DNA from: Parahoeflea olei
Lineage (GTDB): Bacteria; Pseudomonadota; Alphaproteobacteria; Rhizobiales; Rhizobiaceae
NCBI RefSeq assembly: GCF_001703635.1
Contig: NZ_LQZT01000002.1
Span: forward strand, 8,898-72,005
Reading direction: 5' to 3'
Length of the DNA: 63,108 bases
How positions within the stretch are numbered: position 1 is the first letter of the stretch; each line of letters opens with the position of its first letter. Position numbers and translations under genes: made by a program. Of this stretch, positions 18,354 to 25,930 are shown piece after piece. The notes beneath the pieces were generated by a model. The model did no database searches. It was not told where the DNA came from and saw nothing but the letters and a program-made list of their open reading frames with translations.

Positions 18354-18848
18354 TCAGGGCTCGGGATCGGCCGGAACGGAAGGCTTGGCCCGCTCGCTCG
18401 GCAGCCAGCGCCCGGCGGAATGGCCGACCAGCAGCCAGTAGAGGCTTGCGCCGATGATCGCGCAGGCGATGTGGATGGCGATCACGTGCGCGGGCTCCGT
18501 CACCGGGGCCGGGCCGGGCCCCTGGCCCGCAAGCGGGGCGACGGTTGCGACAAGCGCCAGGGCCGCGCCCGCCAGCGCGTAACTCAGCCAGTCGCGCCGC
18601 CTGAGAAGTTCGAAGACCGCGATCACGGCGAAGGCCGGCAGCAGCACGGCACGCGCGAACAGGCTCGCCACGCCAAGGACGCCGACCACCAGCGTCACCG
18701 TGAGTTCCAGTTCGTCGAAGCGGCCGAAATCCTCAGGCAGCACGAGGCGCGCGAGAAAGGCATAGGCGAGGCCCGCCGCCAGGCAGCCCGCGAAAAAGCC
18801 GAAGCAGATCGCGAACAGGCGCAGCACCAGGCGGAGGATGTCGCTCAT
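18354..18848 (-). CDS. Predicted membrane protein, unknown function
   Basis: The 164-residue protein has four hydrophobic segments (about 8-33, 48-82, 90-108 and 120-142) and a short charged tail. No family motif is evident to me. The start at 18848 is 9 nt downstream of the rlmN stop on the same strand, so it is likely co-transcribed with rlmN. Its stop touches the end of the LysE gene. Confidence 0.7.
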   Translation of the reverse strand: MSDILRLVLRLFAICFGFFAGCLAAGLAYAFLARLVLPEDFGRFDELELTVTLVVGVLGVASLFARAVLLPAFAVIAVFELLRRRDWLSYALAGAALALVATVAPLAGQGPGPAPVTEPAHVIAIHIACAIIGASLYWLLVGHSAGRWLPSERAKPSVPADPEP

Positions 18849-18857
18849 CGTGCCGGA

Positions 18858-20090
18858 TCAGTCGGCGCCGTGGCCGGCGATCATCGCCGCTTCCAGCGCC
18901 AGCCGGTCGGCCTTGCGCATGCGCTCGGATTCGCTCTTCAACTGGCCGCAGGCGGCGAAGATGTCGCGGCCGCGCGGGGTGCGGATCGGCGAGGCATAGC
19001 CGTTGGCGTTGACGAAATCGGCAAAGCGCTCGATCGTTTCCCAGTCCGAGCACTCATAGGGCGAGCCCGGCCAGGGGTTGAACGGAATGAGGTTGATCTT
19101 GGCGGGAATGCCCTTGAGCAGCCGCACCAGTTCCTTGGCGTCGGCCAGGCTGTCGTTGACGCCCTTCAACATCACATATTCGAAGGTGATGCGGCGGGCG
19201 TTGGACAGGGCCGGATAGGCGCGGCAGGCGTCGAGCAGCTCCTTGAGCGGATATTTGCGGTTGATCGGCACCAGCTCGTTGCGCAATTCGTCGCGCACCG
19301 CATGCAGCGAGATCGCCAGCATCACGCCGATTTCCTCGCCGGTGCGGGCGATTTCGGGCACCACGCCGGAGGTCGACAGCGTGATGCGGCGCTTGGACAG
19401 TGCAAGCCCGTCGCCATCGGCGGCGATCAGCAGCGCCTTCTTGACGTTCTCGAAATTGTAGAGCGGCTCGCCCATGCCCATCATGACGATGTTGGTGACC
19501 TTGCGGCCTTCCGCCGGCACGATCGCGCCCTGCGGCGTGTCCTTGTGCGGAAAATCGCCGAGCCGGTCGCGGGCCACCAGCAGCTGCGCCAGGATCTCGT
19601 CGGGCGCGAGGTTGCGCACCAGCATCTGCGTGCCGGTGTGGCAGAAGCTGCAGGTCAGCGTGCAGCCGACCTGGCTCGAGATGCACAGCGTGCCCCGGCC
19701 TTCCTCGGGAATATAGACGGTCTCGACCTCGACCGGGCGGCCGGCGCCGCGCGGCGAAAACCGCATCAGCCACTTGCGGGTGCCGTCGTTGGAGATCTGC
19801 TCCTCGACGATCTCGGGCCTTGCGATGGTGAAACGGGCCTTGAGCGTGTCGCGGAGTTCGCGCGAGACCGTGTGCATGTCGTCGAAATCGGAGACGCCAC
19901 GGATATAGAGCCAGTGCCAGATCTGGCTCACGCGCATCTTCAGCTGTTTCTCCGGCACACCGGCCTCGGCCAGCGCGCGCGCCATCTCGGGGCGGGTCAG
20001 GCCGATCAGCGTCGGCTTGCCGTCGGAGTCCGGGCGGACGGTGCGGGCGGGACGCGCGGCGGGGTTTGTCAGGTCGATCGTGACGGCCAT
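18858..20090 (-). CDS. rlmN: Dual-specificity rRNA/tRNA adenine C2-methyltransferase RlmN
   Basis: The 410-residue radical-SAM enzyme methylates A2503 of 23S rRNA and A37 of some tRNAs. The cluster motif C-x3-C-x2-C is 'CTLTCSFC' (Cys143, 147, 150), and the conserved C-terminal Cys lies in '[10 protein letters not shown]'. The N-terminal RlmN domain ('[25 protein letters not shown]') is intact. The long N-terminal extension is typical of rhizobia. It is followed by a small membrane protein gene. Confidence 0.96.
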   Translation of the reverse strand: MAVTIDLTNPAARPARTVRPDSDGKPTLIGLTRPEMARALAEAGVPEKQLKMRVSQIWHWLYIRGVSDFDDMHTVSRELRDTLKARFTIARPEIVEEQISNDGTRKWLMRFSPRGAGRPVEVETVYIPEEGRGTLCISSQVGCTLTCSFCHTGTQMLVRNLAPDEILAQLLVARDRLGDFPHKDTPQGAIVPAEGRKVTNIVMMGMGEPLYNFENVKKALLIAADGDGLALSKRRITLSTSGVVPEIARTGEEIGVMLAISLHAVRDELRNELVPINRKYPLKELLDACRAYPALSNARRITFEYVMLKGVNDSLADAKELVRLLKGIPAKINLIPFNPWPGSPYECSDWETIERFADFVNANGYASPIRTPRGRDIFAACGQLKSESERMRKADRLALEAAMIAGHGAD

Positions 20091-20229
20091 CGGATACGGA
20101 ACTCTTGTTGGCTGACGTTGCGCGCGCGATTGCGGCGCGCGGGCACGGTTTCAGTCGTGAAAATTGCCGATCTTCAGCCCGGGACGCAGGTTTTCAGGGT
20201 CCCGACCGGTGCGGCAGGCCAGCCCTGTA

Positions 20230-20466
20230 TCAGGTTTTCTGCCGCGCGTCACCATCGGGCCGCGCTGCCGCGTCGGGGCGTGCTCGCCCGAAGCGCACGC
20301 GGCGGCAGGCGGCGCGAAACAGGCTTGCGACCGGTGGCCGTGCTTTCGACGCCGGATCTGCCCCCGGACGGAGCTCCTCTTGCCGTGTCGCGGGATGCGC
20401 CGCATGCGGGTCGGCCCAGGGGCCGAGCCGCAACGCCATCATGGTGGCATGATCGTAGTAGCTCAT
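20230..20466 (-). CDS. Small basic protein starting MSYYDHATMMALRLGPW
   Basis: The 78-residue protein has an N-terminus (MSYYDHATMMALRLGPWAD) that looks like a coherent start, while the rest is Arg/Ala/Pro-rich and weakly structured. An AAGGA ribosome site lies about 8 nt upstream of the ATG (minus strand). It is divergent from the WYL regulator gene, and the region between them contains the TGTCAGCAG operator cluster, so it may be a regulated target. Function unknown; it could still be a spurious high-GC frame. Confidence 0.5.
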   Translation of the reverse strand: MSYYDHATMMALRLGPWADPHAAHPATRQEELRPGADPASKARPPVASLFRAACRRVRFGRARPDAAARPDGDARQKT

Positions 20467-20505
20467 CGGCGTGTCCTTGCGTTAGCATCCCTGCATAGCC
20501 GGACG

Positions 20506-20550
20506 CTGCTGACATGCTGCTGTCAGCAGGGGGTGGTAAGGTGTCAGCAG
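20506..20550. promoter_or_regulatory. Operator cluster for the WYL regulator
   Basis: CTGCTGACA (20506-20514) and TGTCAGCAG (20521-20529) form a perfect 9-bp inverted repeat with a 6-bp spacer, and a third copy TGTCAGCAG follows at 20542-20550, 21 bp after the second. Copies spaced two helical turns apart between divergent genes look like a regulator binding region, probably for the adjacent WYL protein. Confidence 0.6.
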
Positions 20551-20587
20551 TGCCGTGCGGGGATGCGGGGCCACGAGGAACCGGGCG

Positions 20588-21292
20588 ATGCGCCGATCAA
20601 ACCGTCTGTTCGAAATCATCCAGATCCTGCGCTCCGCCGCGCGGCCGCTGACGGCGCAGGCGCTGGCGGAGAAGCTCGAAGTCTCGGTCAGGACCATCTA
20701 TCGTGACATCGCCGCGCTGCAGATGATGAGCACGCCGATCGAGGGCGAGCCGGGCGTGGGCTATGTCATGCGTCGCGGCTATGACCTGCCGCCGCTCAAT
20801 TTCGATCTTGAGGAAATCGAGGCGCTGAGAGTGGGGCTGGCGCTGCTGTCGCGCACCGGCGACAGCGCGTTGCAGCGCGCGGCGCAGCGGATCCACGACA
20901 AGGTCGACGCGCTGCACGGGCCGGCGGACTGGCTGCAGGTGGCGCCCTGGGGCGCGCCGGTCGATGACCCCGAAAAGGGCTGCGTGTCGGTGGCGCTTCT
21001 GCGCGATGCGATCCGCGGCGAGCGCAAGCTCGAGATCACCTATGAGGACGAGCGCGGCGCGCGCAGCGTGCGCATCGTGCGGCCGCTGGCGCTGGTCTAT
21101 CATCTCGAATGCGTGATGCTGGCCTGCTGGTGCGAGCTGCGCGCCGGCTTCCGGCATTTCCGCACCGATAGGATCCATGGCTGCGAGGTGCTGGAGGCGC
21201 GGTTTACAGGGCAGGGCGACACGCTGCGCGCGCTCTGGCCCGATCAGAATCGCTGGGACGCGGCCGCGCGGGCGATGTCGGAACGAGCCTAG
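20588..21292 (+). CDS. HTH/WYL-domain transcriptional regulator (YafY-like)
   Basis: The 234-residue protein has an N-terminal HTH_11/DeoR-like domain (1-60): 'RSNRLFEIIQILRSAARPLTAQALAEKLEVSVRTIYRDIAALQ'. A WYL-type ligand domain follows about residues 145-210, including 'RKLEITYEDERGARSVRIVRPLALVYHLECVMLACWCELRAGFRHFRTDRI'. The canonical W-Y-L triad is degenerate here. WYL proteins sense ligands, often nucleic acids or small molecules. It is divergent from a small gene with an operator cluster between them. Its stop codon interlocks with that of the convergent tetR gene. Confidence 0.88.
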   Translation: MRRSNRLFEIIQILRSAARPLTAQALAEKLEVSVRTIYRDIAALQMMSTPIEGEPGVGYVMRRGYDLPPLNFDLEEIEALRVGLALLSRTGDSALQRAAQRIHDKVDALHGPADWLQVAPWGAPVDDPEKGCVSVALLRDAIRGERKLEITYEDERGARSVRIVRPLALVYHLECVMLACWCELRAGFRHFRTDRIHGCEVLEARFTGQGDTLRALWPDQNRWDAAARAMSERA

Positions 21293-21915
21293 GAGACATT
21301 GCCGCCGTTGCCGGGCGCCGGTTCCGGGGTCGGGGTCGCGGTGGTGGCGGAATCGGCCGGCGTCAGCATGGCGTCGACGAAGCCGGCAATGTCGAGCCTG
21401 GGCAGCGCCGGTTCGCTTGCGAGCTGTTCGAGCCCGATCAGGGTCGCGCACAGGAAGGCCGCGCGCGAGCGCGCCTCGGCGCCGGACAGGCCGGCGCTGC
21501 GCAGGTGCAGGCTTAAAAAGGCCAGCCGCTCGGCATCGGCGTCGCGCACCACCGCCTGCACCGCAGGGTCGCCCGCCGCCCAGTGCCTCAGCGCGGCTTC
21601 GGCCATCGGGCCGCCATAGTCCTGCGCCGGGATCGCCAGCACCGTCTCGAACAGCCGGATGAACAACTCGCGTGGCCCGAGCTCCCGCGAACTCATGGCG
21701 GCGATGACGTCGCGGGTGGCGACCCGGCGCCAGTGGCCGACCATCGCCGCGCGCAAACCCGCCAGATCCTCGAAATGCCAGTAGAACGAGCCCTTGGTCA
21801 CGCCCAGCTCGCGGCACAGGTAATCGACGCGGATGGCTTTCGGACCGGACTGCGTCAGCAGCCGGAACGCCGCCTTGATCCAGTCTTCGGGGGTGAGCGT
21901 GTCCTTTTTGGCCAT
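21289..21915 (-). CDS. TetR-family transcriptional regulator
   Basis: The 208-residue protein has the N-terminal TetR HTH at about 10-55: 'WIKAAFRLLTQSGPKAIRVDYLCRELGVTKGSFYWHFEDLAGL'. The C-terminal domain is a helical ligand and dimer domain with a Pro/Thr-rich tail. It is divergent from a four-helix membrane protein gene, and two copies of an operator palindrome lie between them, so autoregulation plus control of the neighbour is likely. ATG 21915 (MAKKDTL) is chosen over an upstream frame that runs into the operator. Confidence 0.9.
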   Translation of the reverse strand: MAKKDTLTPEDWIKAAFRLLTQSGPKAIRVDYLCRELGVTKGSFYWHFEDLAGLRAAMVGHWRRVATRDVIAAMSSRELGPRELFIRLFETVLAIPAQDYGGPMAEAALRHWAAGDPAVQAVVRDADAERLAFLSLHLRSAGLSGAEARSRAAFLCATLIGLEQLASEPALPRLDIAGFVDAMLTPADSATTATPTPEPAPGNGGNVS

Positions 21916-21921
21916 GGCATT

Positions 21922-21981
21922 CCATACCCGAAGTATTGACAGGTTCAAGCCAAAAGTGTTTTCCATACTTCAAGTATGGAA
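21922..21981. promoter_or_regulatory. Two TetR operator palindromes
   Basis: CCATACTT-C-AAGTATGG (21963-21979) is a perfect palindrome that extends by TT/AA on each side. A degenerate second copy, CCATACCCGAAGTATTG, lies at 21922-21938, 41 bp away. Both sit in the 92-bp region between the divergent tetR and membrane protein starts. Confidence 0.7.
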
Positions 21982-22007
21982 CTTTGCCTCGGACATTGGA
22001 GACCGAC

Positions 22008-22412
22008 ATGACTGTTTCGCCCCACGCCCGCCGCCCCGGCGTTACCGCCGGATGGCTGTTGTTGCTGCTGGTGGCGAGCTTTGCCACGCTGGTCCCCGGA
22101 GGACCGGTGGAAACGCGGGATTTCTCGGCGCTCGGCGGCACGGTGTTCTGGGGGTTCAACGTGTTTCTGGTGGCGCTCGGCCTCATCGCCATCGCCGCCG
22201 GTATCACGCTGGTGCGCGGCAGCCTCGGCTTTGCCTGGCTCGCGATCGCGGCTTCATGGGGCTATGTGTTCGTGGTGCTGCTCGATCTCGGCGCGGTGTT
22301 TCCGCGCTCGCCCGATCCGATTCCGCTGCTGCTCGGCCTGATCGAGAGTCTCGATTTCATGCTGGCCGCCTATGTGGCGGCGCTGTGCCACCGCGCGCTC
22401 GGGCATATCTGA
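22008..22412 (+). CDS. Four-helix membrane protein, probable TetR target
   Basis: The 134-residue protein has four predicted membrane segments (about 12-32, 46-68, 74-94 and 106-126) and little outside them. No transport or enzyme motif is visible. It starts 92 bp from the divergent tetR with two operators between, and a GGAGA site precedes the ATG at 22008. A TetR-controlled small membrane protein could be part of an efflux or stress response, but that is inference. Confidence 0.7.
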   Translation: MTVSPHARRPGVTAGWLLLLLVASFATLVPGGPVETRDFSALGGTVFWGFNVFLVALGLIAIAAGITLVRGSLGFAWLAIAASWGYVFVVLLDLGAVFPRSPDPIPLLLGLIESLDFMLAAYVAALCHRALGHI

Positions 22413-22446
22413 CGCCGGCGGCGCAAAGCCGCACATGCAGACGCAG

Positions 22447-22480
22447 GAAGGCCCGGGCGACACCCGGGCCTTCGTGCATT
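22447..22480. terminator. Hairpin between convergent genes
   Basis: GAAGGCCCGGG (22447-22457) and CCCGGGCCTTC (22463-22473) form a perfect 11-bp stem with a 5-nt loop, followed by a T-rich stretch. It lies between the convergent membrane protein and ialB-type genes and could serve both strands. Confidence 0.7.
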
Positions 22481-22505
22481 TTTCAGTCCGTTGGGCCGTA
22501 AAGGC

Positions 22506-23009
22506 TTAGCGGCAATCGGCGATCTTGTTGAGCGCTGCGGTGATGCCCTTGAGCGAATAGCTGTAGGAGGTGTCGGTGCCGCGGCGCGACTTCGCCTTGA
22601 CCGTCATCGACGAGCCCGCCTTCATCGCGGCCACCAGCTGCGGTTCCTGCGCCGCGTTTTCCACCCAGGCGGAGCTGCCGCGCGTGAAGAAGGTGAAGTC
22701 GCGGCCGTCGACATTGACGGTGACCTTCGAGGATTCCTGAAGCGGATATCCCATCATGGCATGCGGCTCGTAGCTGACGTTCTGGCCCGGACGCTGGGAG
22801 ACCAGGAAGAAGATGTCTCCGTGATCGACATTTGTCGGCGCCGAACTGATCGGCACGGACAGGACGTAGCAGACCTTGCCGCCATTGGCGTCGTATGAAT
22901 ATGCGCCCCAGGAATCAAACTGCTGGATCCTGGTGGGCGATTGCGCCGCCGCGGCAGCGGTCAAAGCAAAGAGCGCCGTCACTGCGGTTGCGAGTGTCTT
23001 CCCAAACAT
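22506..23009 (-). CDS. Invasion-associated locus B (IalB)-family secreted protein
   Basis: The 167-residue protein has a Sec signal peptide (1-22, AAAAAQ cleavage). The mature part has the IalB pattern: 'FDSWGAYSYDANGGKVCYVLSVP', a beta-rich core, and a terminal Cys in 'IADCR' that may pair with Cys47. First known from Bartonella, the family is widespread in non-pathogenic alphaproteobacteria, so no virulence role should be inferred. ATG 23009 starts at the signal peptide; the longer frame to 23090 is unlikely. Confidence 0.82.
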   Translation of the reverse strand: MFGKTLATAVTALFALTAAAAAQSPTRIQQFDSWGAYSYDANGGKVCYVLSVPISSAPTNVDHGDIFFLVSQRPGQNVSYEPHAMMGYPLQESSKVTVNVDGRDFTFFTRGSSAWVENAAQEPQLVAAMKAGSSMTVKAKSRRGTDTSYSYSLKGITAALNKIADCR

Positions 23010-23299
23010 GGCTTTCCTACCGGTTCGTGGTCCTGTGTCACAGCCGAGATGGCGTGACTGTTCCCGCTCGTTGCGAGGTGATTGGTTCATTTTGACTTAA
23101 TCCTGGTTACCAAACCGTCAATGAATCCCGAAACGGTGCCGTGTTCTCGTCGCGGGGTGGGGGCAGGACGCCCCGTCCTCACCTTTTGTAACAAGGTGAA
23201 TCCGGCAACAGTTTGTCCTCTGTTAAATTGGGCGCGGGTTGATGTATAAACGCCGGGGCGGCGACTGATCGCGTCAGCATGCGAGGTTCTGCGCACCTT
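23010..23299. other. Divergent promoter region, ialB-type gene and ECF sigma gene
   Basis: The 290-bp intergenic region has no convincing gene. It holds an inverted repeat TCACCTT/AAGGTGA at 23179-23199 with a 7-bp centre, an adjacent GC hairpin at 23165-23179 (AGGAC/GTCCT), and an AT-rich TTGATGTATAAA stretch at about 23239-23250 ahead of the sigma factor gene. No clear ECF-type promoter could be assigned. Confidence 0.4.
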
Positions 23300-23875
23300 A
23301 TGTCCGATGACTTGAAAGACCGGTTTGCCCGTCTCGCCGCGGCGGTTGCCCAGGGGCGGGACCAGGCGGCGTTCGCGGAACTGTTCGACCATTTCGCACC
23401 CCGGCTCAAATCCTATCTGCAGCGGCTCGGCATGGAGCCCTCCCAGGCGGAGGAACTGGTCCAGGAGGTGATGATCGTGCTTTGGCACAAGGCGGCGCTG
23501 TTCGATCCGGCCAAATCCTCGCTCGCCACCTGGCTGTTCCGGGTCGCCCGCAACCGCCGCATCGATGCGCTTCGGCGTGATCGCAGCGGCCTCATCGATC
23601 CCGAGGATCCGGCGCTGCACCCCGCCCAGCCCGAAGCCGCGGATGACATCTACGACGCCGAAGAGCGCGACGAGCGCGTGCGCCGGGCGATGCTCGACCT
23701 GCCCGACGAGCAGGCGGTGCTGGTACGCCAGGCGTTTTTTCTCGGCCGTTCGCATAGCCAGATCGCCGAGGAGACCGGCCTGCCGCTGGGCACGGTCAAG
23801 TCGCGCATCCGGCTCGCCTTTTCGAGGCTGCGCCGCACGCTCGAAAGCGATGGCGGCGGCCTCACCCTGCATTGA
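23300..23875 (+). CDS. ECF RNA polymerase sigma factor
   Basis: The 191-residue sigma-70-family protein has a region 2 at about 20-90, including 'LFDHFAPRLKSYLQRLGMEPSQAEELVQEVMIVLWHKAALFDPAKSSLATWLFRVARNRRIDALRRDR'. Region 4 follows at about 130-185, with 'LPDEQAVLVRQAFFLGRSHSQIAEETGLPLGTVKSRIRLAFSRLRR'. The 'FDPAKSSLATWLFRVARN' pattern resembles the RpoE-ChrR (ECF11-like) group, whose anti-sigma gene normally follows directly. Here no zinc-binding anti-sigma is visible downstream. ATG 23300 is chosen as the first start at the domain; an in-frame ATG 21 nt upstream is possible. Confidence 0.88.
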   Translation: MSDDLKDRFARLAAAVAQGRDQAAFAELFDHFAPRLKSYLQRLGMEPSQAEELVQEVMIVLWHKAALFDPAKSSLATWLFRVARNRRIDALRRDRSGLIDPEDPALHPAQPEAADDIYDAEERDERVRRAMLDLPDEQAVLVRQAFFLGRSHSQIAEETGLPLGTVKSRIRLAFSRLRRTLESDGGGLTLH

Positions 23876-23998
23876 CTTCCACGCGGTGGCGGCCGAAGAC
23901 CCGCGCGGCCGGGCAGGGCGCCCGGCCCGGGCTCTGTCCAGGCCACCGGTTGCGGCCCGGACGACCCTTCCCGACAGATGCTGACGAAGGAGCGGACC

Positions 23999-24556
23999 AT
24001 GACCGATCAGCCGAGAATCTACATCACCGGCGCTTCCTGTTCGGGGGTCTCGACGCTGGGCGCGGCGCTCGCGGGGCACTTCGAGACCCCGCAAATCGAC
24101 GTCGACGAGGTCTACTGGATGCCGACCGACCCGCCGTTCAGCGTCAAGCGTCCGCCCGAGGACCGCGTCCGGCTGATCGCCGAACGGCAACGCCGCTCCG
24201 ACGGATGGATCCTGACCGGCTCTTTCATGGGATGGGGCGAGGCCCTGATCGACGACGTCGATCTGATCGTCTTCCTGTACACGCCGGCGGCGGTGCGGCT
24301 GCAGCGTCTCGACGCGCGCGAGGCGCAGCGCCACGGCGATCGCATTCTCCCCGGCGGCGACATGCACGCGGCGCATCTGGCGTTCCGGGACTGGGCATCG
24401 GGTTATGACGATCCCGCCTTTTCCGGGCGCAACCTCGCCCAGCACGAAAGCTGGCTCGGCCGGCAGACCGCACCGGTGCTCAGGCTCGAAGGCGACAGGC
24501 CGACCGACGACCTGGTCGCGCGCGTTGCCGAAGCGCTTGCCGCCGGCCCGGAATGA
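23999..24556 (+). CDS. P-loop NTPase, adenylate-kinase-like
   Basis: The 185-residue protein has an N-terminal nucleotide-binding loop 'GASCSGVSTLG' at about 12-22, in which the usual Walker A Lys is replaced by Val. 'WILTGSFMGWGEALIDDVDLIVFLY' resembles the lid/Walker B region of small-molecule kinases, with Asp-Asp for metal binding. The C-terminus has Arg-rich helices. The fold is like that of shikimate/adenylate kinases, but the degenerate P-loop makes activity uncertain. ATG 23999 follows GAAGGAG. No operon partner is evident. Confidence 0.72.
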   Translation: MTDQPRIYITGASCSGVSTLGAALAGHFETPQIDVDEVYWMPTDPPFSVKRPPEDRVRLIAERQRRSDGWILTGSFMGWGEALIDDVDLIVFLYTPAAVRLQRLDAREAQRHGDRILPGGDMHAAHLAFRDWASGYDDPAFSGRNLAQHESWLGRQTAPVLRLEGDRPTDDLVARVAEALAAGPE

Positions 24557-24563
24557 TTCCGGC

Positions 24564-24992
24564 TCAGGCGGTGCTGCGGCCGCCTTTCGGTGCGGACCGC
24601 GTGTCTGCGGAAAAATCCTCGAGCGCGCGGCGGGCGGCCAGCCGGTGGGCGTCGGTCATGTGCGTGCGCACCGTGGCGATGGCGAGCGTCAGCACGGCGA
24701 TGTCGTCGGAAAAGCCCACGAAGGCCAGGATGTCGGGGATGGCATCGACCGGCAGGATGAAATAGGCGAGCGCGCCCAGCAGTACGGCCTTGGCCCGGCC
24801 CGGCGTCTCCGGGTCGAGCGCGCAATAATAGGCGGCCACCAGGTCCTCGGCAAAGGGGATCTGCCCCGCCGCCTTGCGGAAGGTGCGCCAGAACCCGGCC
24901 CGGACGGAGGCCTCGTCCGCGCCTTTGGTGCCGTTCGCGCCTGGGCCGGCCTTGGAGCCCGGCCCGAGAATTTCGCCTTCCAGACCGCTCAT
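24564..24992 (-). CDS. DUF1232 (YkvA-like) membrane protein
   Basis: The 142-residue protein has the DUF1232 core 'ALDPETPGRAKAVLLGALAYFILPVDAIPDILAFVGFSDDIAVL' at about 57-100. The motif Y-F-I-x-P-x-D-x-I-P-D is diagnostic and lies between two membrane-associated segments. Function of the family is not established. The start at 24992 follows GGGAGG. It converges on the P-loop gene with a 7-nt gap. Confidence 0.87.
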   Translation of the reverse strand: MSGLEGEILGPGSKAGPGANGTKGADEASVRAGFWRTFRKAAGQIPFAEDLVAAYYCALDPETPGRAKAVLLGALAYFILPVDAIPDILAFVGFSDDIAVLTLAIATVRTHMTDAHRLAARRALEDFSADTRSAPKGGRSTA

Positions 24993-25066
24993 CTGCTGTC
25001 CTCCCGGGAGTGTCTCATGCCCCCTGATATGGTTCTCCGTGGCGTCCGCTTCAATAACTGGCGTTT

Positions 25067-25378
25067 TCAGCCCTGGAGGCCGGTGCTCGCGGCGATCCTG
25101 TCCATGGCCGTCGCCAGCTCGAAATCGAGCGGCGTGAGTCCGCCGGCGTCATGGGTGGTCAGCCGCACATCCACCGTGCGGTAGACATTCTTCCATTCGG
25201 GGTGATGGTCGAGCTTTTCGGCCACCAGCGCCGCGCGCGCCATGAAGCCGAAGGCCTCGCTGAAATCCTTGAAGACGAACTGCCTGGATAGCGCGGTTTC
25301 GCCCGCGTCGATCTCCCAACCCGCGACGGAGGCGAGCTTTTCGGCAACGGCTGTGCTATCCATTTTCTGACGCGTCAT
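25067..25378 (-). CDS. phhB: 4a-hydroxytetrahydrobiopterin dehydratase (PCD/DCoH-like)
   Basis: The 103-residue protein dehydrates pterin-4a-carbinolamine during regeneration of the tetrahydropterin cofactor of phenylalanine hydroxylase. The active-site motif '[13 protein letters not shown]' (about residues 54-66) has the conserved His-His-Pro-Glu-Trp, and '[21 protein letters not shown]' has the third His. The ATG at 25378 lies about 8 nt after GGAGG; an alternative in-frame start at 25393 precedes that site. No phenylalanine hydroxylase gene is nearby. Confidence 0.92.
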   Translation of the reverse strand: MTRQKMDSTAVAEKLASVAGWEIDAGETALSRQFVFKDFSEAFGFMARAALVAEKLDHHPEWKNVYRTVDVRLTTHDAGGLTPLDFELATAMDRIAASTGLQG

Positions 25379-25408
25379 CGTGTCCTCCGGCATTCACAGG
25401 GAAAAATC

Positions 25409-25930
25409 ATGGCGAACCCCAGCGTAACCGACCGCGCCGAGACAACGCAACCGGCCGTGCTGTTCGTGTGCATGGGCAATATCTGCCGCTCGCCACTGGC
25501 GGAAGGCGTGTTCCGGCACGCGCTGGCCGAGGCCGGGCTTGCCGGCCTGGTCACCGTTGATTCGGCCGGAACCGGCGACTGGCACCAGGGCGATGCGCCC
25601 GATCCCCGCTCGATCAAGACCGCCGGGCGCCATGGCATCGACATCTCCGCCCAGCGCGCGCGTCAGGTGGCGCAGGAGGATTTCGACCGGTTCGACATGA
25701 TCTTCGCCATGGACCGGTCGAACGAGGCGACGCTGCTCGCGCGCGCGCCGGCCACGCGCCGCGACCGGATCTTCCTGTTTCTCGACCACACGCTCGGCAC
25801 CCGTGCGGATGTGCCCGATCCCTATTACGGCGGCGCCGACGGGTTCGAGAGCGTCTATCAGTTGCTGCGCGAGGGCTGCCAGGCGCTGGCGTCGAGGCTC
25901 TGCGGCGAATTGCGCCAGCCCAGGGGATAG
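25409..25930 (+). CDS. Low-molecular-weight protein tyrosine phosphatase
   Basis: The 173-residue protein has the catalytic P-loop C-x5-R 'CMGNICRS' at 21-28 (Cys21, Arg27) and the acid loop 'DPYYGG' with Asp137. Residues between show the LMW-PTP fold ('DSAGTGDWHQGDAPDPRS'). It dephosphorylates phosphotyrosine; bacterial members often regulate exopolysaccharide export, but no such cluster is nearby. Its last 73 nt overlap the convergent thpR gene. The ATG at 25409 follows AGGGAAAAATC. Confidence 0.92.
   Translation: MANPSVTDRAETTQPAVLFVCMGNICRSPLAEGVFRHALAEAGLAGLVTVDSAGTGDWHQGDAPDPRSIKTAGRHGIDISAQRARQVAQEDFDRFDMIFAMDRSNEATLLARAPATRRDRIFLFLDHTLGTRADVPDPYYGGADGFESVYQLLREGCQALASRLCGELRQPRG

Noticed and set aside
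20105..20706. Plus-strand frames starting at 20105 and 20164
   Set aside because: They run through the operator cluster, have no ribosome site and compete with the better reverse-strand small gene and the WYL gene start.
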